From: Gentiana macrophylla
Taxonomy: Eukaryota > Streptophyta > Magnoliopsida > Gentianales > Gentianaceae
Reading direction: 5' to 3'
DNA length: 64,000 nt
Assembly: GCA_026214975.1 (NCBI GenBank)
Contig: CM047809.1
Span: 25,022,241 to 25,086,240 of the forward strand
Shown here: piece by piece, positions 25,890 to 34,668 of the stretch
How the letters are laid out: every line of letters starts with the position of its first letter
How positions within the stretch are numbered: position 1 is the first letter of the stretch
Position numbers and translations under genes: made by a program
The notes under the pieces: generated by a model
The model's database searches: none
The model's input: the letters and a program-made list of their open reading frames with translations, nothing else
What the model was told of the DNA's origin: nothing

Positions 25890-28800
25890 GAAGATGCTAA
25901 GAAAATTTGAAGAGTTCTGAAAAATGAAAGAACAATATTTGAAAAGTATGAGGTGTGAGAAGCAAGTAGATATTTATTAACGAGCAATCTTTGTAATACT
26001 TGACAATTTGAAAAGAATCTAGTGAACAAAAACAATTTATAAATGTTATCTTTTAAACTTGTCCAACCTCTTAGGGTGACCACAATGGGTTCCTTTATGG
26101 GTTCCCTAAATGAAATTTATAGGGAGGATCCAGAGCAGGCATGATAGTTCAATTTAATTTCCTATCCCTATTTGAAACTAAGGGACTCCCTGAAAATAGG
26201 GAACCACTTAAAGATGAATAGTAAACCAATTGGAATAAAATAATAATATTTTGTTCATGTCTTGCAAGTTGTGATACTTATAAAAAAAAGGGTTAATTCC
26301 TTAAAAGTATAGTTTTTTATATTTATTAGCCCCATAAGGACATAAAGGAATCTGTTGGACATGTACCAAAATACCCCTAATCTAATTTATTGGGTGAGCG
26401 AATGATATCCAAAAACCTACTGCTTTGGGTTGGATAACCATGGCTTACAAGCCTTGTCTTTAAAAGGGTCGTGAATCGATCGACCGCAACCTCAATCCAG
26501 ATTACGATCTTGATGATGACGAGAGCAGTTCTTCTTCAATACGTGCCCCTCCCAGTCCTCAACCAGGCCCATCTGATTCAACTTCTGATGATGCTCAAAA
26601 GCCCCCCCAAAGTCTGATCTTTATTTATTATCTTTAATTGAGAAGGGATATGGATAAAATTATTGAAATCGAAGGATTACAGGTGTTCATGAGGTGGATT
26701 ATCCAAAATGTTATGCGTTTTCCTAATTGAAACTGTTGTGTTTTTTTTTTCTTTTTCAATCCTTTGTCTTTATTTGTTGTCCACATTTTGAGTTTTGTGG
26801 TAGCTCTTTATTGTTGGTTTGAGAGTGGATCCAAGATTATGCACTAATGTTGTTGAGCTGAAAGAAATCCAAGATCTCTGCTTTATATGATTGTGCACTA
26901 TGTAAAATGATTGGGTTGCTTTGATTGGACTTTTGGTAAATAGAATGTTGCATTTTGCAATGTGATAGCTTCCTTTTTGGATTTATAAAGGGTGGATTCA
27001 ACCTTCTACTATATTACATCTATCTAAATCTCTTTGTCCTGTTTGTTTGTTTGTTTGTTTTTTTTTTTTTTTTTTTTTTTTTTTGAAAACTCCTGTTTGT
27101 TTTTTTTTCTTTCTTTTCTTTTCTTTTTGGAGGTGGGATTCACATGTAAAGTTTGTTTCTTTGTATTCAACTTAGGTTGTCTGATAGGTAAAGTTTGCTT
27201 CTTTTGCATTGAACTCAACTACTCGAGTTGTGTGATGTCAATGCAATATTATGTGTATGAAGGAATCACATCGTATGTAATTATTATCACTTGAGCATTG
27301 CATAGTTTCTAGCTATTGATTCATTGATTGGTCTGCATAATAAGACGTCACTGCATACATTAGACAACTAATGAAGTGACATTGATGTCACTGCAGATGT
27401 CACTGCATACATTAGACAACTAATGAAGTGACATTGATATCACTGCAGATGTCACTGCATAAATTGTTGATATCACTGCATAAATGCGGTGTCACTTCAT
27501 CGCGGTGTCTTTGCATCGCGTTGTCACTTCATCGCGGTGTCTCTGCATTGCGGTGTCATTTCATCGTGGTGTCTCTGCAATGCGGTGTCTCTGCATTGTG
27601 GTGTCTCTGCATCGTCAAATGTTATAACATCACGATGTCTCTGCAATGCGGCGTCTCTGTATTGCGGTGTCACTTCATCGTGGTGTCTCTGCAATGCGGT
27701 GTCACTTCATCGCGGTGTCTCTGCATCGCAGTGTCATTTCATCGTAGTGTCTCTGTAATGCGGTTTCTCTGCATTGCGGTGTCTCTGCATCATCAAATGT
27801 TATAACATCGCGATGTCTCTTCAATGCGGCGTCTCTGCATTGCGGTGTCACTTCATCGTGGTGTCTCTGCAATGCGGTGTCACTTCATCGTGGTGTCTTT
27901 GCATCGTCAAATATTATAACATCGTGATGTCTCTGCATCGGGGGTGGTCACTGCTCGCGGTGTCTCTGCATCTGGGTTGATCACTGCATCGTGGTGTCTC
28001 TGCATCGGAGGTGGTCATTGTATCGAGGTGATCAATGTATCTGGCGTGGTCAATGCATTGTGGTGTCACTTCATTGAGGCGTCTCTGCATCGCGGGTGGT
28101 CACTACGTCGCTGTATCACTTCATCGATGTGTCTTTGCAATGTGGTGTCTCTGGATCACGGTGTCTCTGCATCGGGGGTTGTCACTGCATCGCGGTGTCA
28201 CTTCATTGCGGTGTATTTACATCACGGTGTCGCTTAATCGCCGTGTCTCTACATCGCGGTGTCACTTCATCGCGTTGTCTCTGCATCGCGATGGTCATCG
28301 CATCGGGCGTCGTGGTGGTCAATGCATCAGGATGGTCATTGCATCGAGGTGGTCAATACATCGGGGTGGTCAATGCGTCGCGGTGGTCATTGAATCGCGG
28401 TGGTCAATGTATCGGGGGTGGTTATTGTATCGCGATGGTCAATACATCGTTAAAAAAAAAAAAACCACCTGAACAACGCCTAAAATAAAAAAAAAAAAAA
28501 AAAAAAAACTGAAGGTCTGAAAAAAAAAAAAAAAAAAAACACAAACAAACAGCGCATAACTTCTCCTTTTTTTTTTTTTTTTTAAATTTTTTTTTTCTTG
28601 AGTCTATCTATCTAATTTTTGTCCTTATAAGTCCAACATATTCTTTTTTGTCCTTATAAGTCCAATAAGTCCGTTTTGTGTACTTTTGGGTCTTTGGCCC
28701 TAAAAAAAACACCAATAAAACAAAAAATAAATAAAAATTGTTGTTACACATTTAATAGGATAGGTCATACCCATAATTACCGGAGTCATAAAAAAACGAA

Positions 28801-29669
28801 GTCACCCATATTTTAATCAAAAATTATCTTTCACATTGATATAGTTTTAGAGAAAAGTACACGATATTACAAAACATATTGTTTTTAAAAAGAAAATTAA
28901 CATGCGACATTCTTTTGGTAAACTTATACGATATCTTTTAACAAACATCGACATTTTTAAAAGGTAATCGACGTATTAAAATCTAACTTTATAAATATAT
29001 AACATTTCATTCCGATTTTCGTAAACAAAGTTAAAAAAAGAGATAAAATATGTTGGTAGTTAAATTAGTTAGTTGAAATTTAAGAGAAAAAGTAATTTTG
29101 AGGAATACTAAATGGAGACCTTATTGGAGTTGATTGTTTTATAGGAAGTTGAAGAAGTGAATCTGAAACGGAAAATAAGAAAAATGGGGAGTGTAATAGA
29201 AATACGACTGTGGTCACTCTTAGCTTCCCTTTCTGACAATGACATCATCTGTTCTATACGTAAACTACACAAACGAAAATAATAAATAAAATTAATTTAA
29301 TACAGAAACATAAATAACAATGGAATGCACTGAAATCAGGTTTAATAAATATATTGCCAATAAATCTTGAAAAATGCAAAAAGTAAAGGGGAAAACTAAT
29401 TAACCTTGAGAGGTAACATCCAGTTGATTCTGGGCATGTTGTGTATGAAGAAACAATCTGGTTTTATAACCCGAATGCCCGGCATAAAAATCCGATATCG
29501 CCATTGACATACAAACTTCAACCATGGATCCTACTGATGAATTTGAATCAAGAACAACACCAATGTGAACATTACTATAATTATTCGAAGATACCGAATA
29601 TGACGCATGCCACATTAACATGTGGATTATTATGCAAGAAAGAGTCATAACTCTTTTCTTAATCACCAT
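16441..29669 (-). CDS. Plant glutamate receptor-like (GLR) channel, five exons, four apparent frameshifts
   Basis: Ligand-gated cation channel subunit of the plant iGluR-related family, which acts in cell membranes (calcium entry, wound and amino-acid signalling in known members). Joined exons give 2,786 nt, about 928 codons, the usual length for the family. Domain order is complete: signal peptide (about 1-25), amino-terminal Venus-flytrap domain, S1 half of the ligand domain, M1, pore loop, M3 with SYTAKLSSM, S2 half, M4, acidic cytoplasmic tail. Every intron has GT...AG ends and compatible phases. Frame breaks lie near 19135, 18880, 17815 and 17610; at least one is an A-homopolymer length change. 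It is either a young pseudogene or intact with base-calling indels. The exact GLR clade is not determined. Confidence 0.9.
17085..17467 (-). CDS. GLR exon 4: M3 helix and S2 ligand-binding half
   Basis: Acceptor catttag|GG. After the split codon comes NMVNTNWSRFVLVVWLYM, leading into the most conserved GLR signature SYTAKLSSM (SYTANLxxML in other family members). S2 follows: IYVGYQEGSFVKDYL, SKGSKNGGYDAIVDEIPYVK, MVGPTYKAEGFGF. Donor TTT|GTAAGC. The exon is open throughout in one frame. Confidence 0.92.
17594..17900 (-). CDS. GLR exon 3: end of S1, M1 helix, pore loop
   Basis: Opens YDIVVGDTTIVADRATYVDF, containing the Arg and acidic residues that contact the amino-acid ligand in iGluR-type domains. 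M1 is WDLWLAILATGIFIGIVL; the pore region follows with GLIFWFP. The acceptor is ggggtaatag| and the donor GAGA|GTAAGT. Two frame breaks: near 17815, between TLPYSQSE and VMVVKNKHD, and near 17610, between FWFPLS and CFPER. Both can be bridged by single-base indels that restore family alignment. Confidence 0.85.
18157..19483 (-). CDS. GLR exon 2: amino-terminal domain and S1 ligand-binding half
   Basis: Begins LELLQKEQVHGIVG, then VPVISF and YFVRTTPD of the amino-terminal (periplasmic-binding-like) domain. Continues to YDTIWALAMA, GLSGEF, TIGYWTP, IVWPGDS and the S1 start VGIPKKTGF...GFSIDIF. It ends HNISAK at donor AAG|GTTAGC. Two frame breaks interrupt it. Near 19135, HDSGIS must shift frame to reach LARDYEIKTDL. 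Near 18880, VPNSK must shift to TEELQRKV; there six A residues stand where five would keep frame. Without the shifts the domain aligns end to end with GLR proteins. Confidence 0.88.
19678..19814 (-). mobile_element. tRNA-derived SINE
   Basis: On the minus strand a body of about 110 bp begins near TACATACCCTAGTGGTTATC (A-box-like TAGTGGTTA) and includes GCTTGATTCCC, a near match to the pol III B box GWTCRANNC. It ends in an A-tail (T-run at 19678-19705 on plus). Perfect 16-bp target duplications catatggggaaccatt flank it at 19662-19677 and 19815-19830. It inserted in GLR intron 1 about 200 bp before the exon 2 acceptor. Confidence 0.85.
20433..20596. mobile_element. hAT-like MITE, 164 bp
   Basis: Ends ...TAGGCGGATC and GGATCCGCCACTG form an imperfect inverted repeat. 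Flanking octamers gaaggtat (20425-20432) and aatggtat (20597-20604) match at 6 of 8 positions. No coding potential. It lies in GLR intron 1. Confidence 0.5.
20640..21220. repeat. Cluster of tagaaagtatctacgg repeats with an inverted pair
   Basis: The motif tagaaa(g)tatctacgg and the phrase ttatctactaggcg(g/a)gactaaacc recur in direct orientation near 20647 and 20741. The segment 20909-20961 is repeated in inverted orientation at about 21080-21131 (shared core gaagatactttctacg). The two arms could pair as a stem around a loop of about 120 bases. Family unknown; possibly a fold-back transposon. Confidence 0.6.
21221..23517. other. AT-rich GLR intron DNA with no clear feature
   Basis: Contains a GAAA-type microsatellite at about 21359-21430 and several short ORFs (21712-21948, 22427-22681, 22781-23041, all minus), none with a recognisable domain. 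I see no gene here. Confidence 0.5.
23518..24515. mobile_element. CACTA (En/Spm)-like non-autonomous remnant
   Basis: Starts CACTACTAGAATTTTC, the classic CACTA terminus. Subterminal motifs of the tcgtcgga/tccgacga type recur on both strands (about 23540, 23575, 23808, 23890, 24425 and 24495), as in subterminal arrays of CACTA elements. The right terminus (a ctagtagtg match) was not found, so the end is approximate. No transposase. Confidence 0.55.
24516..26073. other. GLR intron DNA with a GC-rich patch and a microsatellite
   Basis: 24898-25143 is an ORF of 81 codons in locally higher GC (contains KKKIEWFGYSTSPGG); I do not recognise it. 25290-25340 is very GC-rich (ggcggcgcgcgcgcac). A (TA)n tract flanked by CA repeats spans 25795-25889. 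Otherwise nothing is recognisable. Confidence 0.4.
25795..25889. repeat. (CA)n(TA)n(CA)n microsatellite
   Basis: Alternating CA, then about 65 bases of TA, then CA again. The 103-residue ORF reading through it is an artefact. Confidence 0.95.
26464..26637 (+). pseudogene. Orphan acidic/serine-rich coding-like fragment
   Basis: After an in-frame stop at 26461, an open frame without ATG reads GRESIDRNLNPDYDLDDDE, then a serine run and PSPQPGPSDSTSDDAQ, ending at TAA. Composition (D/E/S/P-rich, higher GC) looks protein-derived rather than random. It may be an exon fragment captured by the surrounding element. Family not recognised. Confidence 0.3.
27040..27085. repeat. (GTTT)n and poly-T tract
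   Basis: About four GTTT units followed by some 25 T residues. Overlapping ORFs on both strands here are low-complexity artefacts. Confidence 0.9.
27344..27485. repeat. 52-bp tandem repeat
   Basis: About two and a half units begin gaYgtcactgcatacatt at 27344, 27396 and 27448. The shared phrase tgtcactgca resembles the unit of the minisatellite that follows directly, so the arrays are probably related by descent. Confidence 0.85.
27486..28450. repeat. 16/17-bp minisatellite, about 55 units
   Basis: Units alternate between gcggtgtctctgcatc and gcggtgtcacttcatc. Later units are 17 bp of the type gcggtggtcaatgcatc. A variant spacer (gtcaaatgttataacatc) recurs at about 27614, 27789 and 27906, giving a higher-order pattern. 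Stops are rare, so overlapping ORFs of 97-145 codons appear, but they are by-products of a non-multiple-of-three repeat. The array is CpG-rich in an AT-rich intron. Confidence 0.95.
28451..28590. repeat. A-run and T-run low-complexity block
   Basis: Several A-runs of 12-22 bases followed by a T-run, directly after the minisatellite. Confidence 0.9.
29405..29669 (-). CDS. GLR exon 1: signal peptide and start of amino-terminal domain
   Basis: Starts at ATG 29669 with basic MVIKKR followed by a hydrophobic stretch, a classic signal peptide ending near residue 25. The mature start has the family motif VHIGVVLD, then SVGSMVEVCMSMAISDFY and YKTRLFLHT, all typical of GLR N-termini. The donor is CAAG|GTTAAT (GT at 29404-29403). 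The exon ends with one base of a split codon that joins exon 2 to give valine. This start is the only in-frame ATG before the signal peptide. Confidence 0.9.
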
Positions 29670-30355
29670 GTTTATAACCTTGAAATCTTTACTATATGTG
29701 AGTTGAAGTGTATATATATATACTGCTGATTTGTGTTTTTTTTTGGCCTTTTTTCTTGGGGAACAAAAATAATTTATGGTAAAGAATATAGTTTTTCAGT
29801 TGAAAAGGTTGGTTTATTAAATAGATGCAGTTCATTGACTTTGGTGGGTAAGGGAATTTGAATATTGAACGATGAAATTGCTAAGAAATGAGTTGCAGAT
29901 GGGAAGGAGGAATTGGTAATCAAGCAATATTGTAAAATGTAATTTACATATTTAAATTTTATATTTAGATTTTAAGAAAGAAGAAAAAAATGACATTTAG
30001 ACTATTCTTGTAACATCAAAGTAAAATGATATTTACACATTTAAATTTGATATTTAGATATTTGACGATGTATGGAATCGTCAGATATAAACAAGGCGAT
30101 CAAGTAATTCGTCTTCCAAGCGGTGCATCCAAGAAGTGCGCAATACAAACAAAGCGTATGAGGTCTCGGAGCTTGTCCTCCTTGGAAGACATTCCGAAGC
30201 TTAAGTAAGTTCGATATAGTTGTATTATCTATTGAAACAGTACTGAGCTCGGTATATAATCATTGTGTATGTTTAAAACGAGGATGATAATCCCTTTATA
30301 TAGTGCATCATTGTGGTAAAGACGTTACCGACTTACCATGCATTAGAGTAGTAGC
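29670..30355 (-). promoter_or_regulatory. GLR upstream region with a TATA-like tract
   Basis: On the minus strand a tatatatatac tract lies at about 29710-29721, roughly 45 bp before the ATG at 29669, so the 5' UTR would be very short. The plus ORF at 30026-30208 has no convincing family match. Confidence 0.4.
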
Positions 30356-30531
30356 CAAGGACGGAGCCATGATTTTATCTTCGGGTGGGCTAATAGACAA
30401 TTTTCAAATTATCGGGTGGGCTGTGTTAAGATAATTTTATGGATTCAACCGGACTACGTAAATTTTTAGTGTATTTTTTTTTGTTCGGGTGGGCTTCGCC
30501 CCCACCCAACTCCTATGTACCTCCGTCCTTG
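30356..30531. mobile_element. hAT-type MITE, 176 bp
   Basis: Perfect 11-bp terminal inverted repeat CAAGGACGGAG...CTCCGTCCTTG. The flanking 8-mers gtagtagc (30348-30355) and gtagtaga (30532-30539) differ at one base. The internal phrase cgggtgggct occurs three times and is shared with the MITE at 31677. Confidence 0.85.
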
Positions 30532-30539
30532 GTAGTAGA

Positions 30540-31668
30540 GCAAATATCACGGAGCGATTACAGATCGTGGCGTAACGTCCGGAATTGTCATTTAATGGTG
30601 TGTAACGGTTGTTTAAGTCGAAGGCGACCTACGTCATGTCGGATATAAAGGATCGATGATGACATGCATCATGTTGGCTATAAAAGGATGAGCGACTGCA
30701 CCACACTAGTTAAGTGATATGAAAGCGACTTGCACCATGTCGGAGATGAAATCTTCTTGATGTGGTCTTGTGAAACTTGATAAGGGTCACGTGTAGAATG
30801 ACTGATCTCACACATGTCAATTCTCAAGAAAAATGATAATTAGCCTATTCTTTTAACACACCAGAACTCAGGTTCATTTTCTTCATTTGGTCTAAAATGA
30901 TTAATTCGATTTAATAAGTCCATCATGTCTCAATATTATAGTAAGGTAATGTACCAATCCATGATTTCTCTACTTTATATCAATGTAATATTTTTCTCTT
31001 ATTTTTTCAATGTGAGACATTACATTATTTCCAGAGGATTTTAGAGTTGGTCTCATCAATCTCTCATGCCGTGTTACGAATTTGTCCTGTAGCGGACCAA
31101 CAATGATGGACCTACATCACTGTTAAGAGGGCAAGCTGCTCCACTTAATCCGAAAAAATCCTACTAATATGTGTAGTATGTATCTTGTTTGCCCCCTCTT
31201 AAATTTTTTATTTGTCTCTTTAAATTTTTTACTGTCCCTCCTTACCCTAGATCCTGCGTCTGCAACTGCATGCCAACAAGGCCGCGGCCTAGGGGCTCAC
31301 GTTTCATGTAATATAAGAGTATTCTAGGTCAATTTTTATGTTTTAATCAAGCTAAAAAAACCCGGTAAGACCCAAATTTAAAGTCAAATTCATTGAAATA
31401 AAGTCTAATCAAATTCCGCTGCATTATTTATAATGCACATCAACATATATATCTCAAAACTAGTTGTAATGTATTATTTTTTTCATAGGGTCTAAGGCCC
31501 TAATTTTTTTTGGCCTAGGGCCTGTGATTTCAGAAGGACGGCCCTGGCCGTGTTACTCAGTTTCATCACATGGTCTATTCTGATATCACATGTAGAGCCA
31601 CATACCACAAAATTATAGTTTAACAGTGTTATTTGGACCGTAACTGATCATAGGGTAACTGATCATTG
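30540..31668. other. Intergenic DNA with a possible old hAT-like repeat
   Basis: 31277-31546 is bounded by caaggccgcggcctagg and ...aggacggccctg, a hAT-like inverted pair, but no target duplication is seen. No gene is visible in this stretch. Confidence 0.3.
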
Positions 31669-31676
31669 GGTAGACA

Positions 31677-31778
31677 CATGGACGGAACCAGGAATTTGGG
31701 CACGTGTGGGCTAATGAACTATATTTGTATGATCGGGTGGGCTGAATTAAGACAAGTAACTGCTTGGGTCCGTCCCTG
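31677..31778. mobile_element. hAT-type MITE, 102 bp, perfect target duplication
   Basis: Terminal inverted repeats CATGGACGGAACC and, inverted, CAGGGACGGACCC match at 11 of 13 positions. Perfect 8-bp duplications ggtagaca flank it at 31669-31676 and 31779-31786. The internal cgggtgggct phrase links it to the MITE at 30356. Confidence 0.85.
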
Positions 31779-31786
31779 GGTAGACA

Positions 31787-31867
31787 TATCGTGATTTTTG
31801 ACGTAAAATGATTAAGTAATATATATATATATATATATAGACAATTAACATTATATATATATATATT

Positions 31868-31924
<57 letters not shown>

Positions 31925-32498
31925 CACTAATCGATTTAAGTTTTTGAAAGAGATGGTAGTTGATAATTACCAAATCAATATGTAATGTTTCTCCCATTTT
32001 CCGAAATCTATTATGTCTCAACATTGTATAAAGACAATACTGATTATCCCATATTCCGGATGTGGTGTTACATTTTTTTTTTTATATAAAGACGAAGTAT
32101 GGATTCTTTTTATAGTATGTTGTCTTCACTATCAATTAATCGATGACGCTGTGCAGACAGGGAGTGATGAAATTTCTTCCCTCTTCACTATTTTTACACC
32201 ATCAATCTTACCACATGTTTTTCACTTGTAAAAGAAATTAAAAAAAATTGAAAAAATCACAACCACAAGATTATGTTGGGAGTAAAAATGGTGTAGACTT
32301 GAGGGAGTAACTCTATCATTACCCGTGCAGATAACATATTGTAGGTGCAATTATCAATTTCCACATAAAATGAATATATAGCTAGTCAAAGAATAGCTTC
32401 TGACGTGTAAATTCTTCTTTGGTCAAATGTCCCTCTTCCACATAAACATGGGATTCAACTATTTGAATTGTTCTATTAAAGAAAATAAAAATCAAGTT
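31787..32498. other. AT-rich DNA left of the chromovirus insertion
   Basis: Includes (TA)n tracts at 31819-31921. No gene is seen. The last five bases, aagtt (32494-32498), are the left target duplication of the retrotransposon that follows. Confidence 0.6.
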
Positions 32499-34570
32499 TG
32501 TAATATTCCGATTTTCGAGAAAAGACAGACGTGTCATTTTGCGAAAACGAAATATTATTATTTCTTTTCTTTTATTGGAGTTAAGTATTTTGTGGTTTTC
32601 GAAATTATGTATATGTAATTAAGGGAATATTCTGATTTTGGTAATTAAAGGACAATTAAGGAAAAAGGGATTTATGGAAAATTGATATTTAAGGGAAAAT
32701 TAACACACAATAATCTCATAACCTAATCAAATCAGAAATTCAGCGTGTGTGCCTTCTTTCTCTGCCCAATTTTGGAGGAATGAAGAGGCCAAGAGAGTTT
32801 TCACAAATTCTAAGAGATAGCTTAATCGTTTTCAGATCAGAGGAGAGCTTTGGATTCGTCGTGAGAAGGACATCGTTTGGTCATCGAGTTTGGGAGTTGC
32901 GCAGATTTTTTAGAAGTTTGTTTAGATCGGTTTTGTGGTTTGCAATTAGGTAAGAAACTCTTCCTATGATCTCGATTATGATTAGTGAGCGTAGATCACG
33001 TTATAAGATGTGCGAGATGTTAGTAAAAGAAGTGTTTTTCGTTGTTTAAGGATCATAAGTGTCCTTGGGATGTTTAGATATGTTTTCTACGTTTTTCTGA
33101 GTTTAATTCGATGCCAATTAGGTCAGAAACGGATTAGAAATCGTGTTTAGAAGATTTAGCGTTTTGAGAAAAACCAGGTGACGGGCGGGCTGCAATAGGC
33201 GGGACGGGCGTCCGAGACCCTAATAGCCAGGCGGGCGTTTGCAATAAGCGAGGCGGGTATGCGAGGTGAGATTTTGATTCGAGGATGTAGTATTTTTTTG
33301 GCAAGCGGGCGTTTGGGGTTTAGTGGGCGGGCGTCCGACTACGGACGGGCGTCCATATGGTTCAAGCAGGCGTCTGGCTATTTTACCTTGTCTTTACGGT
33401 TTTATCATTCTAGTTTGGTTTGGGTTTCATAATCATGTTATAATTTTTTAAACCTTAATTTATGCTATGATAACATTGGGTAACATAAACAAGCTGAATT
33501 GAGCTTCGATTCGTTCGGTTAAAACACCGAATGTACTCTTAAAGGAGTTGAAGTTGGATCCGTCGGAAGAGCATGATAGGCTTGTGCTTTAATGAATTAG
33601 TATTCATCAATGTGCATGTAATTTCTAGGCCGCAAATCTATGTCAGTGGTCTAGGAAGAGAGTAGCCAAGGTGAGGAGATTAATTGAAAACACATAGGTG
33701 GTTAGTTAATCATCCTAATAAAACACGTACTTGACTAGTAAAAGATTAAACAACATGTCTCTCTTGGATAGGCACCAGTCTATATCGCGATGTGTGTGCT
33801 AAGGTGGAAGAACTCCGTAGTTCAACAAAACCCTAAGTACGGAGGGACTCCGCTGAGGTGTGCGTACTATCGGGGCCTACCTAGTCTAGCCTCCGTGGAT
33901 ATTGGTGTGATCCACTAATATGTTGCAATCGATATCTCCTGGTGGATATACATCAGGCGTAGTGCCCTTGAGTGCGGTTTTAACATAGATAAGTTAAGTA
34001 GAAACGTTTAGTCAATTCATGTTGATGGACATGAGATGAACCCTAGATTGAGTCGGTCAAACCTAAACAACGAAACTTTTAATTATCTTATCTTTATGAA
34101 TTATAAGCTGTTGTCATTGCTTCTCTTTCTTATTAAATCGTTGTACTTACCTCAAATGCATGTTTTTCTATGTGTTTGGGGATGAGAAAACGAAACGAGT
34201 TGATAATGTTTACGAGGAGGAGTTCGATGATAGCGTTTGAAGGCGCCTCATTGAAGACTTTACTTTTATTATTTTGTTATTCTTCATTAGACAGTATTAG
34301 ACTTTTGGTCTTTCGAGACTTGTAGTACCGTTACATTTCTTTTGGATTTCGTACTTTCCTTGAATGTAATAAATTACATTTCCTTCTTTAGATTTCATTT
34401 CTATTCTTTGATGTTGGAAATTTTTATACCCGAGTCTTTTGCTTCCGTTTGCTTATTTTTTGATACGACGTAGTAGAGGCTTACGTATAAAGTGAATTTA
34501 TTTTTATTTTATACGTTCCGAACGTTCCTTTTCCGGATAAGGACTCGGTGTCCGGGAACGGGGCGTTACA
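32499..34570 (+). repeat. 5' LTR of the chromovirus
   Basis: 2,072 bp, TGTAATATTC...GGGGCGTTACA. Contains a GC-rich block (about 33180-33370) in which gcgggcgt-type motifs repeat many times, unusual in AT-rich surroundings. The ORF at 32747-32953 belongs to the LTR and is repeated in the 3' copy, so it is not a host gene. Confidence 0.95.
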
Positions 34571-34572
34571 GT

Positions 34573-34584
34573 TGGTATCAGAGA
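34573..34584 (+). promoter_or_regulatory. Primer-binding site, initiator tRNA-Met
   Basis: TGGTATCAGAGA, two bases after the 5' LTR, complementary to the initiator tRNA-Met 3' end apart from the last base. Confidence 0.85.
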
Positions 34585-34668
34585 GAAGCATCTTTTAGGC
34601 TTCCTTTCTTTTAGGATAAGTTTTCTCTAGACCTTTTAGTAACGTTCTGGTTTTCTTTGATCACCAGT

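Larger units (their letters stand above)
26074..29219. mobile_element. Possible PIF/Harbinger-like element, 3.1 kb, carrying a minisatellite
   Basis: Ends GGGTGACCACAATGG and, inverted at the right, GAGTGACCACAGTCG match at 12 of 15 positions. Both ends are flanked by TTA (26071-26073 and 29220-29222). The gtccttataagtccaaca motif near 28620 has an inverted counterpart near 26335, so the arms are partly palindromic. No transposase is visible. The interior holds an orphan exon-like ORF (26464-26637), the 52-bp and 16-bp tandem repeats and long A/T runs. Two independent MITE ends could mimic this structure. Confidence 0.45.
19484..29404 (-). other. GLR intron 1, about 9.9 kb
   Basis: GT at 29404-29403 and AG at 19485-19484 (ttccaaattgcag). 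The phases fit and the joined protein runs TSQ-V-LELLQKEQVHGIVG as in the family. The size comes from inserted repeats: SINE, MITEs, an inverted-repeat cluster, a CACTA-like end and a minisatellite-bearing element. The other three introns are only 126-256 bp. Confidence 0.85.

Noticed and set aside
25772..26083. 103-residue minus ORF
   Set aside because: A third of it is a Tyr-Ile repeat from the TA tract; no domain.
27486..28450. CRISPR-like array
   Set aside because: Units are contiguous 16-17 bp with no unique spacers, and the genome is a plant's.
27428..28488. Six overlapping plus-strand ORFs up to 145 residues, Cys/Ser/His-rich
   Set aside because: By-products of a 16/17-bp repeat that is open in all frames; no start context or conserved domain. 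A cysteine-rich repeat protein would need transcript evidence.
30026..30208. Possible ribosomal protein uL2 fragment (RLPSGASKK)
   Set aside because: Similarity is limited to a few residues; not enough to call.
31277..31546. hAT MITE with caaggccg ends
   Set aside because: No target duplication could be matched; kept only as a note within the flanking region.
32747..32953. Arg-rich 68-residue ORF as a host gene
   Set aside because: Lies inside the chromovirus 5' LTR and recurs in decayed form in the 3' LTR.
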